This document shows positions 51,701 through 61,868 of a stretch of 64,000 nucleotides of DNA, piece after piece. The notes under the pieces are model-generated. The model saw nothing but the letters and a program-made list of their open reading frames with translations, ran no database searches and was not told the DNA's origin. Location of the stretch: positions 298,181-362,180 of the forward strand of contig CM055728.1 in NCBI GenBank assembly GCA_029465975.1. The letters are read 5' to 3'. The DNA comes from Dallia pectoralis. Its lineage: Eukaryota; Chordata; Actinopteri; Esociformes; Umbridae. Both the position numbers and the translations under genes were made by a program. Each line of letters begins with the position of its first letter. Within the stretch, counting starts at the first letter, position 1.

Positions 51701-54700
51701 CCCAACACCATCAGATGATTCTGACATCAAACACAAGCAACCCCAACACCATCAGATGATTCTGACATCAAACACAAGCAACCCCAACACCATCAGATGA
51801 TTCTGACATCAAACACAAGCAAAGAAAAGTTGAGCTACAAAAACGTAGACCAAAATTAATGCTAGAATATATATTTCTAGGCACTGTATTTACTAAATTA
51901 TTCATCAGAATGTCTTCATTTATGAAATACAGGGCTGTATAGTTCATAGCATGGTAGACAACATCATGTAATAGTGAGTAAATCCTCCCTTTCTTACCCT
52001 TAAACAGGGCAGGATCCTGTCTTCACACTTTCGCAGCTCTCCACACCATATTACTGGATCGACAGGTTCCACATACAACACAGACCTCCTCAGTAACTCG
52101 TCCATGTTCCCCTCCTGCACCAACCCTGTCATGTTTGGTGACACCAGGCTCTGAAAAACAAACACAAACTGCTGTAAACTGAGGTGTTCACACACATGCA
52201 GTCCCTTTGTGTCTAAATAAAGACATTATACCGTTGGGAGTATTTGATTCTCAGTAACTCACAGCAGTGCAGTTGGAGGAGAACTCCATAGGTTTGATGA
52301 CCTTAAGCTGATACAGCATCTTACAAACCACCATGACACAGGCCCAAACTGATGAGACACTTGAGGCGATCGGGCGGATTCTGGGGAAAGGTATTGCTAA
52401 TGCCCACAGAACCAGGAAAATGAAGTTCAACAGAGACACCTGAGAAACATCAAAAAACAAAACAACACTAAAATCAGGGACACCTGAGAAAGAACAAAAA
52501 AACAAAACAACATTGAAATCAGGGACACCTGAGGAACATCAAAAAACAAAACAACACTGAAATCAGGGACACCTGAGGAACATCAAAAAACAAAACAACA
52601 CTGAAATCAGGGACACCTGAGAAACAACAAAAAAACAAAACAACACTGAAATCAGGGACACCTGAGGAACATCAAAAAACAAAACAACACTGAAATCAGG
52701 GACACCTGAGGAAAAACAAAACAACACTGAAATCAGGGACACCTGAGGAACAACAAAAAACAAAACAACACTGAAATCAGGGACACCTGAGGAACAACAA
52801 AAAACAAAACAACACTGAAATCAGGGACACCTGAGGAACAACAAAAAACAAAACAACACTGAAATCAAGGACACCTGAGGAACAACAAAAAACAAAACAA
52901 CACTGACATCAGGGTCACCTGAGGAAAAACAAAACAACACTGAAATCAGGGACACCTGAGGAACAACAAATAACAAAACAACACTGAAATCAAGGACACC
53001 TGAGGAACAACAAAAAACAAAACAACACTGAAATCAGGGACACCTGAGGAACAACAAAAAACAAAACAACACTGAAATCAGGGACACCTGAGGAACAACA
53101 AAAAACAAAACAACACTGAAATCAGGGACACCTGAGGAACATCAAAAAACAAAACAACACTGACATCAGGGTCACCTGAGGAAAAACAAAACAACACTGA
53201 AATCAGGGACACCTGAGGAACAACAAAAAACAAAACAACACTGAAATCAGGGACACCTGAGGAACAACAAAAAACAAAACAACACTGAAATCAGGGTCAC
53301 CTGAGGAAAAACAAAAAAACACTGAAATCAGGGACACCTGAGGAACAACAAAAAACAAAACAACACTGAAATCAGGGACACCTGAGGAACAACAAAAAAC
53401 AAAACAACACTGAAATCAGGGACACCTGAGGAACAACAAATAACAAAACAACACTGAAATCAAGGACACCTGAGGAACAACAAAAAAACAAAACAACACT
53501 GACATCAGGGACACCTGAGAAACAACAAAAAACAAAACAACACTGAAATCAGGGACACCTGAGGAACAACAAAAAACAAAACAACACTGACATCAGGGTC
53601 ACCTGAGGAAAAACAAAACAACACTGAAATCAGGGACACCTGAGGAACAACAAAAAACAAAACAACACTGAAATCAGGGACACCTGAGGAACAACAAAAA
53701 ACAAAACAACACTTAAATCAGGGTCACCTGAGGAAAAACAAAACAACACTGAAATCAGGGACACCTGAGGAAAAACAAAAAACAAAACAACACTGAAATC
53801 AGGGACACCTGAGGAACAACAAATAACAAAACAACACTGAAATCAAGGACACCTGAGGAACAACAAAAAACAAAACAACACTGACATCAGGGACACCTGA
53901 GAAACAACAAAAAACAAAACAACACTGAAATCAGGGACACCTGAGGAAAAACAAAAAACAAAACAACACTGAAATCAGGGACACCTGAGAAACAACAAAA
54001 AACAAAACAACACTGAAATCAGGGTCACCTGAGGAAAAACAAAACAACACTGAAATCAGGGACACCTGAGGAAAAACAAAAAACAAAACAACACTGAAAT
54101 CAGGGACACCTGAGGAACAACAAATAACAAAACAACACTGAAATCAAGGACACCTGAGGAACAACAAAAAACAAAACAACACTGACATCCGGGACACCTG
54201 AGAAACAACAAAAAACAAAACAACACTGAAATCAGGGACACCTGAGGAAAAACAAAAAACAAAACAACACTGACATCAGGGTCACCTGAGGAAAAACAAA
54301 AAACAAAACAACACTGAAATCAGGGTCACCTGAGGAACAACTAAAAACAAAACAACACTGAAATCAGGGACACCTGAGGAACATCAAAAAACAAAACAAC
54401 ACTGACATCAGGGTCCCCTGAGGAACATCAAAAAACAAAACAACACTGACATCAGGGTCACCTGAGGAACATCAAAAAAGCATATTACAGGACGCAGTCT
54501 AATGAAAAAGTCATATGAATTCAATCAGGGCACAATGAGAATGTGGAGTTAGGGACACAGTAATACATCTGGAATGTGGAGTTAGGTACGCGGTAATACA
54601 TCTGGAATGTGGAGTTAGGGACACGGTAATACATCTGTAATGTGGAGTTAGGGACACGGTAATACATCTGTAATGTGGAGTTAGGTACGCGGTAATACAT

Positions 54701-57700
54701 CTGGAATGTGGAGTTAGGGACACGGTAATACATCTGGAATGTGGAGTTAGGGACGCGGTAATACATCTGGAATGTGGAGTTAGGGACACGGTAATACATC
54801 TGTAATGTGGAGTTAGGGACACGGTAATACATCTGGAATGTGGAGTTAGGTACGCGGTAATACATCTGGAATGTGGAGTTAGGGACACGGTAATACATCT
54901 GTAATGTGGAGTTAGGGACGCGGTAATACATCTGGAATGTGGAGTTAGGGACACGGTAATACATCTGGAATGTGGAGTTAGGGACACGGTAATACATCTG
55001 GAATGTGGAGTTAGGGACACAGTAATACATCTGGAATGTGGAGTTAGGGACACGGTAATACATCTGGAATGTGGAGTTAGGGACACGGTAATACATCTGG
55101 AATGTGGAGTTAGGGACACGGTAATACATCTGGAATGTGGAGTTAGGGACACGGTAATACATCTGGAATGTGGAGTTAGGGACGCGGTAATACATCTGGA
55201 ATGTGGAGTAAGGGACACGGAAATACATCTGGAATGTGGAGTTAGGGACACGGTAATACATCAGGAATGTGGAGTTAGGGACACGGTAATACATCTGGAA
55301 TGTGGAGTTAGGTACGCGGTAATACATCTGGAATGTGGAGTTAGGGACACGGTAATACATCTGTAATGTGGAGTTAGGGACGCGGTGAGACATCTGGAAT
55401 GTGGAGTTAGGGACACGGTAATACATCAGGAATGTGGAGTTAGGGACACGGTAATACATCTGTAATGTGGAGTTAGGGACACGGTAATACATCTGGAATG
55501 TGGAGTTAGAGACACGGTAATACATCTGGAATGTGGAGTTAGGGTCATGGTAATACATCTGGAATGTGGAGTTAGGTACGCGGTAATACATCTGGAATGT
55601 GGAGTTAGGGACACGGTAATACATCTGGAATGTGGAGTTAGGGACACGGTAATACATCTGGAATGTGGAGTTAGGGACACGGTAATACATCTGGAATGTG
55701 GAGTTAGGGACACGGTAATACATCTGGAATGTGGAGTTAGGGACACGGTAATACATCAGGAATGTGGAGTTAGGGACACGGAAATACATCTGGAATGTGG
55801 AGTTAGGGACACGGTAATACATCTGGAATGTGGAGTTAGGGACACGGTAATACATCTGGAATGTGGAGTTAGGGACACGGTAGTACATCTGGAATGTGGA
55901 GTTAGGGACACGGTAATACATCTGGAATGTGGAGTTAGGGACACGGTAATACATCAGGAATGTGGAGTTAGGGACACGGAAATACATCTGGAATGTGGAG
56001 TTAGGGACACGGTAATACATCTGGAATGTGGAGTTAGGGACACGGTAATACATCTGGAATGTGGAGTTAGGGACACGGTAATACATCTGGAATGTGGAGT
56101 TAGGGACACGGTAATACATCTGGAATGTGGAGTTAGGGACACGGTAATACATCTGTAATGTGGAGTTAGGGACACGGTAATACATCTGGAATGTGGAGTT
56201 AGGGACACGGTAATACATCTGGAATGTGGAGTTAGGGACACGGTAATACATCAGGAATGTGGAGTTAGGGACACGGTAATACATCTGGAATGTGGAGTTA
56301 GGGACACGGTAATACATCAGGAATGTGGAGTTAGGGACACGGAAATACATCTGGAATGTGGAGTTAGGGACACGGTAATACATCTGGAATGTGGAGTTAG
56401 GGACACGGTAATACATCTGGAATGTGGAGTTAGGGACACGGTAATACATCTGGAATGTGGAGTTAGGGACACGGTAATACATCTGGAATGTGGAGTTAGG
56501 GACGCGGTAATACATCTGGAATGTGGAGTTAGGGACACGGAAATACATCTGGAATGTGGAGTTAGGGACACGGTAATACATCTGGAATGTGGAGTTAGGG
56601 ACACGGTAATACATCTGGAATGTGGAGTTAGGGACACGGTAATACATCTGTAATGTGGAGTTAGGGACACGGTAATACATCTGTAATGTGGAGTTAGGGA
56701 CACGGTAATACATCTGGAATGTGGAGTTAGGGACACGGTAATACATCTGGAATGTGGAGTTAGGGACACGGTAATACATCTGGAATGTGGAGTTAGGGAC
56801 ACGGTAATACATCTGGAATGTGGAGTTAGGGACGCGGTAATACATCTGGAATGTGGAGTTAGGGACACGGAAATACATCTGGAATGTGGAGTTAGGGACA
56901 CGGTAATACATCTGGAATGTGGAGTTAGGGACACGGTAATACATCTGGAATGTGGAGTTAGGGACACGGTAATACATCTGTAATGTGGAGTTAGGGACAC
57001 GGTAATACATCTGGAATGTGGAGTTAGGGACACGGTAATACATCTGGAATGTGGAGTTAGGGACACGGTAATACATCTGGAATGGTAATACATCTGGAAT
57101 GTGGAGTTAGGGACACGGTAATACATCTGGAATGTGGAGTTAGGGACACGGTAATACATCTGGAATGTGGAGTTAGGGACACGGTAATACATCTGGAATG
57201 TGGAGTTAGGGACACGGTAATACATCTGGAATGTGGAGTTAGGGACACGGTAATACATCTGGAATGTGGAGTTAGGGACACGGTAATACATCTGGAATGT
57301 GGAGTTAGGGACACGGTAATACATCTGGAATGTGGAGTTAGGGACACGGTAATACATCTGGAATGTGGAGTTAGGGACACGGTAATACATCTGGAATGTG
57401 GAGTTAGGGACACGGTAATACATCTGGAATGTGGAGTTAGGGACACGGTAATACATCTGGAATGTGGAGTTAGGGACACGGTAATACATCTGGAATGTGG
57501 AGTTAGAGACACGGTAATACATCTGGAATGTGGAGTTAGGGACACGGTAATACATCTGTAATGTGGAGTTAGGGACACGGTAATACATCTGGAATGTGGA
57601 GTTAGGGACACGGTAATACATCTGGAATGTGGAGTTAGGGACACGGTAATACATCTGGAATGTGGAGTTAGGGACACGGTAATACATCTGGAATGTGGAG

Positions 57701-60700
57701 TAAGGGACGCGGTAATACATCTGGAATGTGGAGGTAGGGACACGGTAATACATCTGGAATGTGGAGTTAGGGACACGGTAATACATCTGTAATGTGGAGT
57801 TAGGGACACGGTAATACATCTGGAATGTGGAGTTAGGGACACGGTAATACATCTGGAATGTGGAGTTAGGGACACGGTAATACATCTGACCTCTTGAAGG
57901 GACACCCAGATGATCCCACTGGAGACTATCTTAAAGCTGTGAAGCTCCATAAGCCTCCAGCCCATCTCCTGAGCCCGTTGCAAGGCAACCAGAGCCTGGA
58001 ACAGCAGCAGACTGGCCCGATCAACCATCAACCCCCAATCAGTCAGACGGTTCTCTGGGTGCTCTAGCGGGCACAGCAAGGACACCACAATAATTATCTC
58101 AGTCTCAAGGAAAACATGCCTTTAATTAGTGTCGGGTAACTTATCAATCAGAGAACTACCATTATTGTATCTGTCTACTTGTAGCCCTGGTGTTTACTTG
58201 TAGCCCTGGTGTTTACTTGTAGCCCTGGTGTTTACTTGTAACCCTGGTGTTTACTTGTAGCCCTGGTGTTTACTTGTAGCCCTGGTGTTTACTTGTAACC
58301 CTGGTGTTTACTTGTAGCCCTGGTGTTTACTTGTAGCCCTGGTGTTTACTTGTAGCCCTGGTGTTTACTTGTAGCCCTGGTGTTTACTTGTAGCCCTGGT
58401 GTTTACTTGTAGCCCTGGTGTTTACTTGTAGCCCTGGTGTTTACTTGTAACCCTGGTGTTTACTTGTAGCCCTGGTGTTTAATTGTAACCCTGGTGTTTA
58501 CTTGTAGCCCTGGTGTTTACTTGTAGCCCTGGTGTTTACTTGTAGCCCTGGTGTTTACTTGTAGCCCTGGTGTTTACTTGTAGCCCTGGTGTTTACTTGT
58601 AGCCCTGGTGTTTACTTGTAGCCCTGGTGTTTACTTGTAACCCTGGTGTTTACTTGTAGCCCTGGTGTTTACTTGTAGCCCTGGTGTTTACATGTAGCCC
58701 TGGTGTTTACTTGTAACCCTGGTGTTTACTTGTAGCCCTGGTGTTTAATTGTAACCCTGGTGTTTACTTGTAGCCCTGGTGTTTACTTGTAGCCCTTGTT
58801 TTTACTTGTAGCCCTGGTGTTTACTTGTAGCCCTGGTGTTTACTTGTAGCACTGGTGTTTACTTGTAGCCCTGGTGTTTACTTATAGCCCTGGTGTTTAC
58901 TTGTAGCCCTGGTGTTTACTTGTAGCCCTGGTGTTTACTTCCTGTAGTGCTAGTTTTCCTGTAGGAGGAAAAGCTTGCACAGTTGAATGGGGGGATAAAT
59001 ATGAGTGCAAAGCAACTGGACCTACTTAAATTGTTAAATAGCACATTATTTTTACTGGGTCTAATGAACTTACTTTTTGTACAGTACAGTAATGTGACTT
59101 AAGCAGAACTGACCTGTCTTCTCTGGCCCCTCCACAGGTGTCTTCTCTGGTGTGGACAGTCCACCACTGTCTAACATGTCCTGACTCCCCAGATGTTTAT
59201 TTGGTTTGGACAGTCCACCACTGTCCAACATGTCCTGACTCCCCAGATGTTTCTCTGGTGTGGACAGTCCACCCCTGTCCAACATGTCCTGACTCCCCAG
59301 ATGTTTCTCTGGTGTGGACAGTCCACCACTGTCCAACATGTCCTGACTCCCCAGATGTTTCTCTGGTGTGGACAGTCCACCCCTGTCCAACATGTCCTGA
59401 CTCCCCAGATGTTTCTCTGGTGTGGACAGTCCACCACTGTCCAACATGTCCTGACTCCCCAGATGTTTCTCTGGTTTGGACAGTCCACCACTGTCTAACA
59501 TGTCCTGACTACCCAGATGTTTCTCTGTCCAACATGTGATGTTTCTCTGGTGTGGACAGTCCACCACTGTCCAACATGTCCTGACTCCCCAGATGTTTCT
59601 CTGGTGTGGACAGTCCACCACTGTCCAACATGTCCTGACTCCCCAGATGTTTCTCTGGTGTGGACAGTCCACCCCTGTCCAACATGTCCTGACTCCCCAG
59701 ATGTTTCTCTGGTGTGGACAGTCCACCACTGTCCAACATGTCCTGACTCCCCAGATGTTTCTCTGGTGTGGACAGTCCACCACTGTCCAACATGTCCTGA
59801 CTCCCCAGATGTTTCTCTGGTGTGGACAGTCCACCACTGTCCAACATGTCCTGACTCCCCAGATGTTTCTCTGGTGTGGACAGTCCACCACTGTCCAACA
59901 TGTCCTGACTCCCCAGATGTTTCTCTGGTGTGGACAGTCCACCACTGTCCAACATGTCCTGACTCCCCAGATGTTTCTCTGGTGTGGACAGTCCACCACT
60001 GTCCAACATGTCCTGACTCCCCAGATGTTTCTCTGGTGTGGACAGTCCACCACTGTCCAACATGTCCTGACTCCCCAGATGTTTCTCTGGTGTGGACAGT
60101 CCACCACTGTCCAACATGTCCTGACTCCCCAGATGTCCAGACTCATCACTTTTCTGCCCACTTTGCCCTTTTGCCATCCTATCAAAAAGTGAGTAATGGA
60201 ATTAGTCTTTATGATACTTTACTGTAAACTAACAATTTATTGTGCAATACCGAGCATTTCTGCATTGATGTAAATAGTGTATATTAAATAGGTACCGTTT
60301 GTGTAACATTTCAAGGTTTTCTTTAATTCTAACAAAGAAAAAACATCAGTTAAACATTGCACAGATGTTAACAAAGAGATCCAACAAATGATCTGAGAAA
60401 TACAACATTTTAATTACTCAAAAATGATGATGGGCTGAATATATAAACTGCACACTGAACTGGGGCTGAATTCTCTACATAATAAAACCTGACCTATAAA
60501 ACCATGCTATTACACTTTTTTCTTATCATTACACTATTTTGCCCCAGTTATATAAAATAAATGAAAGACTGGACGAAGCACAGAGCAAATAAAGCATACC
60601 AAACACAAAGATAGCTCTTACATGTCAGTTATAATATTAACTGAGTTCCTCAGCTCTTCCTCTCTGGGTGAAGAGATGGACAGAATGAAGAGGACACAAA

Positions 60701-61785
60701 AACACAGATATATGTGGATGATGCCTGACAACCATTATTTGTTACGTATTCTTTTAATTTACTATAATTGGAGCAACATTTGTCTAATTTCAATAGAGTT
60801 GATTTACTGAAGAAACCGGTAACTACATTCTAAAAATATTTCAATGAAGATAATGTACTCTGACAAAATGGATAAAATTGTGACCAGGTCAGCAGGCCCA
60901 CCTGGTTTGTCCCTGGCGAACAGGAACGTTCTCCAGGTCAGTGAGCTCCAGGAAGTCCTGGTTGAAGTAGTGTAGCTGCAAAATGCAGGCCAGTAGAAAA
61001 GCTGCAGGTAGGAGGATCCTAGCAAACAGCTCCACTGTATCGTACTGTTCTAAACCCAAATCCCGGAGACTACAGGACAGATACAGGACAGATACAGAAC
61101 TCAGAATAACTTGTCCTGTATCAGTAAGGCACAGGGTGAGGGGAATAAAAGCAAGCAGTTATGGGTAATATACGGTGCCACATCACCACCATGCAGACTC
61201 ACCCTTCCACAGACATGCCGAAGATCTGTCTGAATAGTCCGGAGACTGTTTTGAACTGGTACATGTAGATAGCTATGAGAACCAGCATGGAGTATCCAAC
61301 CACCACCGCCCAGAAGTACTTTAACACACGCCTCCAAACATCATAACGGATCTGAGGAACAGTGACATGGATGCTATTATAGCTAGAAATCAATACAGTA
61401 CTGTGGTATGATATTAATACAGTACTGTGGATAGACATTATAGTGATACTGTAGTGTGGATAGACATTATAGTAATACTGTACTGTGGATAGACATTATA
61501 GTAATACTGTACTGTGGATAGACATTATAGTAATACTGTACTGTGGATAGACATTATAGTAATACTGTACTGTGGATAGACATAGTGACACTGTACTGTG
61601 GTTAGACATTATAGCAATACTGTACTGTGGATAGACATTATAGTAATACTGTACTGTGGTTAGACATTAATGTACAACTTTGCTGTTATTGCAACAAATG
61701 GTGACATCCTTTTTTACATTATCTGATCCTAAGTCAGAGTTTGTGTAAAAGTGTGCAGCTAGGACTTATAAAACAAGAGGTTAAA

Positions 61786-61868
<83 letters not shown>

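Noticed and set aside
54521..57885. Open frames of up to 851 codons (MYYRVPNSTFQ repeats) and several plus-strand counterparts
   Set aside because: The 33-bp period is a multiple of three and stop-free in several frames on both strands; it is intronic between two well-supported piezo exons.
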